The position numbers and the translations under genes are program-made. From Hymenobacter swuensis DY53 (lineage in GTDB: Bacteria > Bacteroidota > Bacteroidia > Cytophagales > Hymenobacteraceae): a stretch of 64,000 nucleotides of DNA. Location of the stretch: the NCBI RefSeq assembly GCF_000576555.1, contig NZ_CP007145.1, positions 1,178,001-1,242,000 of the forward strand, given 5' to 3'. Under the pieces are notes generated by a model. That model had not been told where the DNA came from. It worked only from the letters and a program-made list of their open reading frames with translations, and ran no database searches. Position 1 is the stretch's first letter. Each line of letters starts with the position of its first letter. Below are positions 57,935 to 64,000 of this stretch, one piece after another.

Positions 57935-59002
57935 TTACAGCTCCAGCCCGTCCAGCAGCTCCACGTAGCCCTTCACCCCGGCGCGGATTTCGCTGAGCAG
58001 GATGTACTCGTCAGGGGTGTGGGAGCGGGCCGAGTCGCCGGGGCCGATTTTGACGGTGGTGAACGGCATCATCGACTGGTCGGAGAGGGTGACGGAGCCG
58101 AAGGTACGGCGGCCCAGCGCCACGCCGCGCTGCACCAGCGGGTGCGTGAGCGAGATGCGCGAGGAGTTGAGGTGGGTGGAGCGGGGCGTCACCTCGGCCC
58201 CAATGAGGCCGCGCACGAGCTCCACCACTTCTGGGTTGGTGTACAGCTCGTTGGTGCGCACGTCAGCCACGAAGGTGCACCGGTCGGGTACCACGTTGTG
58301 CTGGGTGCCGGCCTGCAGTTGCGTTACGGTCAGCTTCACCGGTCCCAGCAGCTCTGATACCCGCTCGAACCGGTAGTCACGCAGGCGCTGCACGTCATCG
58401 AGGGCTTTGTAGAGGGCATTTTCGCCTTCCTCGCGGGCCGCGTGCCCGGTGCGGCCCTGGGCCACGCAGTCAAGTACCACCAGGCCCTTTTCGGCCACGG
58501 CTAAGTCCATCTGCGTTGGTTCGCCCACGATGCCCAGGTCAATTCGTGGCAGCAGCGGCAGCAGCCTTCGGATGCCGTTCGCGCCTGATACTTCTTCCTC
58601 GGCCGTAATGGCGCAGATGAGGTTGTAGGGCAGATTCTCCCGTTCGTGGAAGTAGAGGAACGTGGCCAGCAGACTCCCCGCCGAAGCCCCCGCGTCGTTG
58701 CTACCCAGGCCGATCAGCCGGTCGCCCTCTACCGCGGCCCCGAACGGGTCAGCGGTCCAGGACGCGCCGGGCTTCACCGTGTCGTGGTGGGAGTTGAGCA
58801 GGATGGTGGGCCGGTTCGGGTCGAAGTGCTTCGAAACGGCCCACACGTTGTTGGCGTCACGCTGGGGGCGGGCCCCCCGGAACGCCAGAAACCGGAAAAT
58901 CAGCTCGGCCGTCTGGTCCTCTTTCCGCGAGAAGGAGGGCGTCTGCACCAGCTGAATCAGCAGCTCAATAGCGTCGTCGGTGAGGGCGGTTAGCTCCGGC
59001 AT
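57935..59002 (-). CDS. argE: M20 metallo-hydrolase, probable N-acetyl(succinyl)ornithine deacylase
   Basis: This 355-residue two-domain M20 peptidase-like enzyme has metal ligands in TILLNSHHDTVKPGASW (His), GLGSNDAGASAGSLLATF (Asp), ITAEEEVSGANGI (Glu-Glu), LGIVGEPTQMDLAVAEKGL (Glu) and GDSARSHTPDEYILLSE (His). The dimerisation insert is at about residues 165-275. The start overlaps argB by 13 nt, and argH follows, so it very likely removes the acyl group from the ornithine or citrulline intermediate of arginine synthesis. In Bacteroidota the substrate may be an N-succinyl or N-acetyl citrulline derivative, which cannot be told from this reading. Confidence 0.85.
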   Translation of the reverse strand: MPELTALTDDAIELLIQLVQTPSFSRKEDQTAELIFRFLAFRGARPQRDANNVWAVSKHFDPNRPTILLNSHHDTVKPGASWTADPFGAAVEGDRLIGLGSNDAGASAGSLLATFLYFHERENLPYNLICAITAEEEVSGANGIRRLLPLLPRIDLGIVGEPTQMDLAVAEKGLVVLDCVAQGRTGHAAREEGENALYKALDDVQRLRDYRFERVSELLGPVKLTVTQLQAGTQHNVVPDRCTFVADVRTNELYTNPEVVELVRGLIGAEVTPRSTHLNSSRISLTHPLVQRGVALGRRTFGSVTLSDQSMMPFTTVKIGPGDSARSHTPDEYILLSEIRAGVKGYVELLDGLEL

Positions 59003-59772
59003 AGCACGGTTTTTACGGGCTCGTTGATGCGCAGCGCGTGCTCAATAACCACCCGCTCCACGCCGGCTTCGAGAGCGGCAAAGGCGTTATCCAGCTTGGG
59101 CACCATGCCGGCTGCAATGATGCCCGCGGCCTTCAGATGCTGATACTCGGCGGCTGTTATCTGCGGAATCACGGAGGCGTCATCATCCACGTCGCGCAGC
59201 ACGCCGTCCTTCTCGAAGCAGTAGTGCAGCTCCACGGCGTAGTGCGGGGCCAGGGCGCAGGCCAGCACGCTGGCAATGGTATCGGCGTTGGTGTTGAGCA
59301 GCTGGCCCGTGCCGTCGTGGGTGATGGCGCAGAACACGGGCAGCAGGCCGGTTTCCAGCAGCTGGCGCAGCAGGGGTACGTTCACGGCGTCGGCCGGCAG
59401 GTCGCCCACGAAGCCGTAGTCGATGTCGCGCACCGGCCGCCGCACGGCCCGGATGGCGTTGCCATCGGCTCCCGACAGGCCCAGCGCATTCACGCCCGCG
59501 GCCTGCAGGCCGGCCACCACCTGCTTGTTGGTTTTGCCGGCGTAGAACATAGTCACGATGTTGAGGGTGGCCGCGTCGGTGATGCGGCGGCCCTGCACCA
59601 TCTGGGGTTCCTGGCCCAGGTCGCGCAGCATCTGGCTGGCACCTTTGCCGCCGCCGTGCACCAGCAGCTTGCGGCCCGGAACCCGCGCCAGCTCTCGCAG
59701 AAACCGCTGCAGCTGGGCGTCATCATCAATAATGCCGCCCCCGATTTTAAAAATTTTCAGGCCTTCACTCAT
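58990..59772 (-). CDS. argB: N-acetylglutamate kinase
   Basis: This 260-residue amino-acid kinase phosphorylates N-acyl-glutamate in the second step of arginine synthesis. The signatures are LKIFKIGGGIIDDDAQLQRF, LLVHGGGKGASQMLRDLGQE, LLPVFCAITHDGTGQLLNTN, ADTIASVLACALAPHYAVEL and AGGMVPKL-like GIIAAGMVPKLDNAFAALEA. The ATG at 59772 starts MSEGLKIFKIG. Its last 13 nt overlap the start of argE, so the two are translationally coupled. It is first in the minus-strand arginine operon, divergent from the leader of the plus-strand operon. Succinyl-glutamate specificity is possible in this phylum. Confidence 0.93.
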   Translation of the reverse strand: MSEGLKIFKIGGGIIDDDAQLQRFLRELARVPGRKLLVHGGGKGASQMLRDLGQEPQMVQGRRITDAATLNIVTMFYAGKTNKQVVAGLQAAGVNALGLSGADGNAIRAVRRPVRDIDYGFVGDLPADAVNVPLLRQLLETGLLPVFCAITHDGTGQLLNTNADTIASVLACALAPHYAVELHYCFEKDGVLRDVDDDASVIPQITAAEYQHLKAAGIIAAGMVPKLDNAFAALEAGVERVVIEHALRINEPVKTVLCRS

Positions 59773-59916
59773 AGGATGCAAGTAGGGGAAAATGCGGCAC
59801 TGCGCGCCGTACGCTGCCAAAACGAGGCTTGTTAGTCCCCGGCCTCAACCGGCTTGCCTTATTGTTAAGAAATTTATTTTGCTCCCGGAGCGGCAAAGTT
59901 TCCGAAAAAAATCCTC

Positions 59917-59924
59917 TAGTTTTG
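59917..59924 (+). promoter_or_regulatory. TAnnTTTG promoter box of the GNAT-argG-argC-argD operon
   Basis: The plus strand reads TAGTTTTG, followed by C. It lies 67 nt before the leader reading frame and 446 nt before the first structural gene, which implies a long 5' leader. Confidence 0.55.
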
Positions 59925-59991
59925 CAACGATTTAGCGGTTTAAACGATTTAAACCGTGAAAACACGCCTTCGCTGTTCTGCGGCAACCGTC

Positions 59992-60060
59992 ATGATTCAA
60001 CTCTCTTCTATTGCGCTTCTGCGACGACCTCGACTGGTCGTGCGAATCATGCCAGCTTAA
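59992..60060 (+). CDS. candidate arginine leader peptide (22 aa)
   Basis: This short frame starts at an ATG 67 nt after a TAnnTTTG box. Its centre reads LLRRPRLVVR, with four arginines, every one encoded by CGA, a codon rarely seen in the neighbouring genes. The rest is hydrophobic. The arginine codons form one arm of a 6-bp hairpin (60024-60029 with 60036-60041), and the TAA lies in the loop of a second (GCCAGC-N6-GCTGGC, 60051-60068). The position in front of an arginine operon and the codon bias make a control peptide likely (inference). Confidence 0.6.
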   Translation: MIQLSSIALLRRPRLVVRIMPA

Positions 60061-60319
60061 CCGCTGGCTGCAATAGTACGTCCGGGTTCCGCCTCTACCG
60101 CGAACCGACGCCGGGTCCTCCTACCGGAGCCCACCCCAAGAGACCTTTTACGAATCAACCGACCTTAGTCCGAGTGTAACTTTCAGTGTGACTTCTTCCG
60201 GCCCTCGGTCGGAATGCCCCGCTCCCCGGCCCAACGGGCCCACCTCGCTTTCGGGTTTTTGATGCTTCCGGCCCCGCCGCCGGAGCCCGCGCAGCCTCGC
60301 CTGCTCCCTTCCTTTTTTG
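60024..60319 (+). promoter_or_regulatory. attenuator-like leader of the arginine operon
   Basis: This region between the leader peptide and the first gene has no other supportable frame. Visible helices are 60024-60041 and 60051-60068 in the peptide region, TTCCGGCC/GGTCGGAA at 60196-60214, GGCCC-AAC-GGGCC at 60228-60240 followed by T5 at 60256-60260, and a GGAG..GCAG/CTGC..CTCC fold ending near 60309 before T6 at 60314-60319. The last two could serve as terminators. Which helices exclude each other was not computed. Confidence 0.5.
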
Positions 60320-60370
60320 TCTTTCCGAGTCTGTAGCCGTATACCATCGGCCACTAACCGAGTCCTGACC

Positions 60371-60940
60371 ATGATTCTACGAGTCGCCAATGCTGCCGAT
60401 GCGCAGTATGTGGAAACCCTTTGCCAGTGGTATGCCGAATCCGCCAGAACGCGGGGCGTCGGCATTGCCAAGCGTGATCCTAACTATCTGCTAAAGAAGA
60501 TGGAAAAGGGTGACTCTGTCATCGCCTTCATCGATGACCAACTAGCCGGTTTCTGCTATATCGAAACCTTCGAGGACGCGAAATTCGTGGTGAACTCGGG
60601 GCTGATTGTGAACACCGAGCTACGCAAGGAGGGCCTGGGCCGTGCCATCAAGCACCGAGTGTTTGAGCTGTCGCGCACCAAGTATCCGGCGGCCAAGATT
60701 TTCGGTATCACCACCTCGGCGGCCGTAATGAAGATCAACAACGAGTTGGGCTACCGCCCCGTGACCTTCCCCGAACTGACCCAGTCGGACGACTTCTGGA
60801 AGGGCTGCTCCAGCTGCAAAAACTACGGCATCCTGATGGAAAACGAGCGGAAAATGTGCCTCTGCACCGGCATGGTGTACGACACGCTGAACGACAAATT
60901 CAGTCAACAAACCATCGAAATACTGGCGCAGGAGCAATAA
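60371..60940 (+). CDS. GNAT acetyltransferase of the arginine operon, probable N-acetylglutamate synthase
   Basis: This 189-residue GNAT has a clear acetyl-CoA loop region (NSGLIVNTELRKEGLGRAIK, with R/Q-x-x-G-x-G/A). It also has a Cys-rich insert near the C-terminus (WKGCSSCKNYGILMENERKM then CLCTGMVY), which is characteristic of the arginine-linked GNATs of Bacteroidota. It heads the argG-argC-argD operon and most likely acetylates glutamate in the first step. The paired Cys could bind metal. The ATG at 60371 lies at the end of a long leader with an arginine-coding mini-ORF. Confidence 0.85.
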   Translation: MILRVANAADAQYVETLCQWYAESARTRGVGIAKRDPNYLLKKMEKGDSVIAFIDDQLAGFCYIETFEDAKFVVNSGLIVNTELRKEGLGRAIKHRVFELSRTKYPAAKIFGITTSAAVMKINNELGYRPVTFPELTQSDDFWKGCSSCKNYGILMENERKMCLCTGMVYDTLNDKFSQQTIEILAQEQ

Positions 60941-60955
60941 TCGGTAGCCACCAGA

Positions 60956-61004
60956 ACGTCATGCTTCGACACTGGCTTGACGCGCCACATGCTCAGCATG
61001 ACGT
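60956..61004. repeat. short dispersed palindromic repeat between the GNAT gene and argG
   Basis: The 10-bp arms ACGTCATGCT and AGCATGACGT enclose CACTGGCTTGACGCGCCACATG, nearly identical to the cores at 19605-19625 and 30718-30738. It lies in the transcribed gap of the operon. Confidence 0.7.
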
Positions 61005-61058
61005 GTTATTGAAATGACGACCTAACCACGACGGCCTAATAACACCACACAGCACCCC

Positions 61059-62246
61059 ATGAAAAAAGTAGTTCTCGCCTACAGTGGCGGCTTGGATACG
61101 TCTTATTGCGTTGTGTACCTGACCCGGGAGTTGGGTTTGGAAGTTCACACGGTGATTGTCAACTCAGGCGGTTTCTCCCAGGAGGAGCTGGCTGGCATCG
61201 AGCAGCGCGCCTACGAAATGGGCTCCACCCGCCACGAGGTGATTGACGTGACCGAGCGGTTCTACCAGCAGTGCCTGCGCTACCTGCTGGCCGGCAACGT
61301 GCTCAAAAACGACACCTACCCGCTGAGCGTGAGTGCCGAGCGCATGTTCCAGAGCCTGGCGCTGGCCGAGTATGCCCGCGAGAACAAGGCCGACTACATT
61401 GCTCACGGCAGCACCGGCGCCGGCAACGACCAGGTACGCTTCGACGTGGCCTTCTCGGTGATTTCGCCCGACACCGAAATCATCACGCCCATCCGCGACC
61501 TGGGCCTCTCGCGCCAGCAGGAAATCGAGTATCTGCAGGCCAATGGCGTGGAGATGAGCTGGGAAAAAGCCAAATACTCCATCAACAAGGGCATCTGGGG
61601 TACCAGCGTGGGCGGCGTGGAAACCCTGACCTCGCGCCAGGGCCTGCCTGAGTCGGCCTGGCCGACGCAGCTGAGCAAGCACGAGCCGCAGGAAATCAGC
61701 ATCACCTTCGAGAAAGGGGAGCCGGTGGCCCTGAACGGTAAGGCCATGAAGCCGGTGGACCTGATTGTGGCCCTCAACGAACTGGCCGGCCAGTACGCCA
61801 TCGGCCGCGACACCCACGTGGGCGACACGATTCTGGGTATCAAGGGCCGCGTAGGCTTCGAGGCGCCCGCGCCGCTGATCCTCATCAAAGGCCACCACTT
61901 GCTGGAAAAGCACACCTCCAGCCGCTGGCAGCTGCTGCACAAGGACTACATCGCCAACTGGTACGGCACGCTGCTGCACGAGGCCCAGTACCTCGACCCG
62001 GTGATGCGCGACATGGAGGCGTTCCTGGAATCGTCGCAGGAGCGGGTGTCGGGCACGGTATACGTGACGCTGAAGCCCTACCAGTTTGAGCTGCTGGGCG
62101 TGGAGTCGCCGTTTGATATGATGCAGTCGAAGGTGGCCACCTACGGCGAGGAAAACAACGCTTGGGACTCGCGCGACGCGAAAGGCTTCATCAAAATCTT
62201 CAGCAACCAGTTGCGGATTCACGGCTCGTTCAACGATGAAAATTAA
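61059..62246 (+). CDS. argG: argininosuccinate synthase
   Basis: The 395-residue enzyme joins citrulline and aspartate using ATP. It opens KKVVLAYSGGLDTSYCVVYL, the PP-loop pyrophosphatase motif. YIAHGSTGAGNDQVRFDVAF (substrate site), ITPIRDLGLSRQQEIEYLQA and SINKGIWGTSVGGVE follow, with the synthetase domain to the end. Its last 11 nt overlap the start of argC, so the two are translationally coupled. Confidence 0.97.
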   Translation: MKKVVLAYSGGLDTSYCVVYLTRELGLEVHTVIVNSGGFSQEELAGIEQRAYEMGSTRHEVIDVTERFYQQCLRYLLAGNVLKNDTYPLSVSAERMFQSLALAEYARENKADYIAHGSTGAGNDQVRFDVAFSVISPDTEIITPIRDLGLSRQQEIEYLQANGVEMSWEKAKYSINKGIWGTSVGGVETLTSRQGLPESAWPTQLSKHEPQEISITFEKGEPVALNGKAMKPVDLIVALNELAGQYAIGRDTHVGDTILGIKGRVGFEAPAPLILIKGHHLLEKHTSSRWQLLHKDYIANWYGTLLHEAQYLDPVMRDMEAFLESSQERVSGTVYVTLKPYQFELLGVESPFDMMQSKVATYGEENNAWDSRDAKGFIKIFSNQLRIHGSFNDEN

Positions 62247-63216
62247 GGCTGGTATCGTCGGCGGGGCCGGCTACACGGCGGGGGAGTTGCTGCGGATTCT
62301 GTTGCACCACGAGTTTGTGGAGCTGGGCGGCATCGTGAGTTCCTCCAAAGCCGGCAACCCTATCTACCAGGTGCACGACGACCTGGTGGGCGACACGGAG
62401 CTGCGCTTTGCGGCCGCGCTGCAGGGCGACGAGGACGTGGTGTTCCTGTGCCTGGGCCACGGCAACTCCAAGGCCTGGCTGACCCAGAACCCGCTACCCG
62501 AAACCACCCACGTCATCGACCTGAGCAACGACTTCCGCCTGGAAGCCGACGCCGAGTTTGGAGGCCGGGAGTTTGTGTACGGGCTGCCGGAGCTGAACAA
62601 AAGCCAAATCCAGCAGGCCCAGAGCATTGCCAACCCCGGCTGCTTCGCCACGGCCATTCAGCTGGCGCTGCTGCCGCTGGCCCAGGCCGGCAAGCTCCAG
62701 GACGACGTGCACGCATCGGCCATTACGGGCAGCACGGGCGCGGGGCAGAGCCTCTCGGAAACCGTGCATTTCTCGTGGCGTACCAACAACGTGTCCATCT
62801 ACAAGCCTTTCACGCACCAGCATTTGGGTGAGATAGGGGAGAGCTTGGCGCAGCTGCAGCACGAGTTGGACGTGGACATCCACTTTGTCCCGTACCGCGG
62901 CAACTTCACCCGGGGCATCTTCGCCAGCGTCTACACGCCGTCGGAGTTGACCCAGGACGAGGCCCGCGCACTGTACCAGCAGTTCTACCAGGACGCCCCG
63001 TTCACCACGGTGTCGGACACGGAAATCCACCTCAAGCAGGTTGTCAACACCAACAAGTGCCTGCTGCACGTGCAGAAACTCGGCAAGCAGCTGCTCATCA
63101 CTTCGGTTATCGACAACCTGGTGAAAGGCGCTTCCGGCCAGGCCGTGCAGAACATGAACCTCATCTTCGGTCTGCCCGAAACGACGGGGCTGGGGTTGAA
63201 GGCCGGGCTGTTCTAG
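62236..63216 (+). CDS. argC: N-acetyl-gamma-glutamyl-phosphate reductase
   Basis: The 326-residue NADPH-dependent reductase makes N-acyl-glutamate semialdehyde. The N-terminal Rossmann motif is KAGIVGGAGYTAGELLRILL. The catalytic Cys is in SIANPGCFATAIQLALLPLA, and VYGLPELNKSQIQQAQ comes before it. The catalytic His lies in VDIHFVPYRGNFTRGIFASV. The start codon overlaps the end of argG by 11 nt. A 100-bp perfect-armed palindrome separates it from argD. Confidence 0.96.
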   Translation: MKIKAGIVGGAGYTAGELLRILLHHEFVELGGIVSSSKAGNPIYQVHDDLVGDTELRFAAALQGDEDVVFLCLGHGNSKAWLTQNPLPETTHVIDLSNDFRLEADAEFGGREFVYGLPELNKSQIQQAQSIANPGCFATAIQLALLPLAQAGKLQDDVHASAITGSTGAGQSLSETVHFSWRTNNVSIYKPFTHQHLGEIGESLAQLQHELDVDIHFVPYRGNFTRGIFASVYTPSELTQDEARALYQQFYQDAPFTTVSDTEIHLKQVVNTNKCLLHVQKLGKQLLITSVIDNLVKGASGQAVQNMNLIFGLPETTGLGLKAGLF

Positions 63217-63218
63217 TT

Positions 63219-63318
63219 CAGAACGTCATGCTGAGCTTGCCGAAGCATCTCTACCGCTTCGCAAGACCATTGATTACCCTCGGTAGAGATGCTTCGGCAA
63301 GCTCAGCATGACGTTCTG
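63219..63318. repeat. dispersed palindromic repeat, family A, between argC and argD
   Basis: Perfect 38-bp arms (63219-63256 and 63281-63318) flank a 24-nt loop. The core is AACGTCATGCTGAGCTTGCC, shared with 6746-6846 and 50303-50397. It begins 3 nt past the argC stop and fills most of the intercistronic gap. Confidence 0.88.
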
Positions 63319-63377
63319 TTAGGATGTTCTGTAGGCTTGCTTCTAAGTTCTAACCTCTCAGCTCTCACATCTATATC

Positions 63378-64000
63378 ATGGAGCTTTTCAACGTGTATCC
63401 GCTCGTCAACATTACGCCCGTGAAGGCGCTGGGGGCGAAAATCTGGGACGACAAAGGCCAGGAGTACCTGGATTTTTACGGCGGCCACGCCGTTATCAGC
63501 ATCGGGCACTCGCACCCACACTACGTGCAGCGCCTCACCGAGCAACTCGGCAACATCGGCTTTTACTCCAACTCGGTGCAGATTCCGATTCAGCGGGAGC
63601 TGGCCGAGAAGCTGGGCCGGGTGTCGGGCTACGAGGACTACACGCTGTTTCTGTGCAACTCCGGGGCCGAGGCCAACGAGAATGCGCTGAAGCTGGCTTC
63701 CTTCCACACCGGCAAAAAGCGCGTCATTGCCTTCAAAGGCGCGTTCCACGGCCGTACCTCGGGCGCGGTAGCCGCTACGGATAACGCCAAAATCGTGGCG
63801 CCTTTCAACGCCGACCACCACATCAGCTTCCTGGAGTACGATCTGGCGGCAGTGGAGCAGGTGCTGCAGGGTGGCGACGTGTGCGGGGTCATCATCGAGC
63901 CCATCCAGGGCGTGGGCGGTATCATCATGCCCTCCGATGAGTTTCTGCAGGGGCTGGCGGCGCTGTGCCAGCAGTACGGCGCGTTGCTGCTGGCCGACGA
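63378..64000 (+). CDS. argD: N-acylornithine aminotransferase, 3' end beyond window
   Basis: The frame is open from the ATG at 63378 to the window edge (207 residues shown). It is a class III aminotransferase: it begins MELFNVYPLVNITPVKALGA, then has YLDFYGGHAVISIGHSHPHY, FLCNSGAEANENALKLASFH, AFKGAFHGRTSGAVAATD and GVIIEPIQGVGGII, ending at LLLADE, just before the lysine region. By position in the arginine operon it makes N-acylornithine from the semialdehyde. argF-type transcarbamylase is not in the window and may follow. Confidence 0.94.
   Translation, partial: MELFNVYPLVNITPVKALGAKIWDDKGQEYLDFYGGHAVISIGHSHPHYVQRLTEQLGNIGFYSNSVQIPIQRELAEKLGRVSGYEDYTLFLCNSGAEANENALKLASFHTGKKRVIAFKGAFHGRTSGAVAATDNAKIVAPFNADHHISFLEYDLAAVEQVLQGGDVCGVIIEPIQGVGGIIMPSDEFLQGLAALCQQYGALLLAD

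Overview
The window looks like chromosome from a GC-rich member of the Bacteroidota, most likely a Hymenobacter or close relative (inference). The grounds are the TAnnTTTG promoter boxes of this phylum in front of many genes, the rarity of Shine-Dalgarno sequences, Bacteroidota-type families (DUF6438, DUF6799 and DUF4919 proteins, CarboxypepD_reg-like domain, arginine-operon GNAT) and gene content typical of aerobic Cytophagales. I saw no rRNA, tRNA, CRISPR array, phage or insertion sequence with a transposase.

Layout. 1-9.3 kb: a truncated PhoD-like phosphatase, a CarboxypepD_reg-like protein, an exported Mn-type superoxide dismutase, a proline-rich DUF6438 lipoprotein, yidC, pyrG and a lipoprotein. 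9.5-16 kb: a dicarboxylate symporter, a dipeptide epimerase, a DUF6799 protein, a marR-yceI pair, clpS and recR. 16-26.3 kb: a glycosyltransferase fused to a degenerate sugar-transferase module, an aspartate-type aminotransferase, rfaE1, hemE, marC-like, purE, an EEP-family phosphodiesterase, a FAD monooxygenase. 26.4-38 kb: dnaK, then a minus-strand cluster (iolA/mmsA, beta-alanine-type aminotransferase, hydA, ureidopropionase-like amidohydrolase, preT, preA) that encodes the whole reductive pyrimidine route from uracil or thymine to acyl-CoA. A small lipoprotein gene with an in-frame stop sits inside this cluster. 38-50 kb: a hydrolase, rluE with a basic tail, a VWA-like protein, and ackA and pta separated by a DUF808 gene and an AT-rich DUF4919 gene. 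50-56 kb: fabG, a geranylgeranyl-reductase-like oxidoreductase, a TPR lipoprotein, lpdA and a TetR regulator. 56.4-64 kb: two divergent arginine operons, argB-argE-argH on the minus strand and GNAT-argG-argC-argD on the plus strand, the last gene cut by the window end.

The most interesting regulatory signal is the roughly 450-nt leader of the plus-strand arginine operon. It starts at a TAnnTTTG promoter and holds a 22-codon open reading frame with four arginine codons, all CGA, clustered in and next to a hairpin, with the stop codon in the loop of a second hairpin. This looks like a ribosome-mediated arginine attenuator.

The intergenic DNA is rich in palindromes. There are short perfect terminator hairpins, some exceptionally long ones (28-38 bp stems), and at least two families of dispersed, MITE- or REP-like inverted repeats. 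Copies of these repeats occupy the intercistronic gaps of the arginine operons. All functional calls rest on reading motifs in the translated sequence. No database search was possible.
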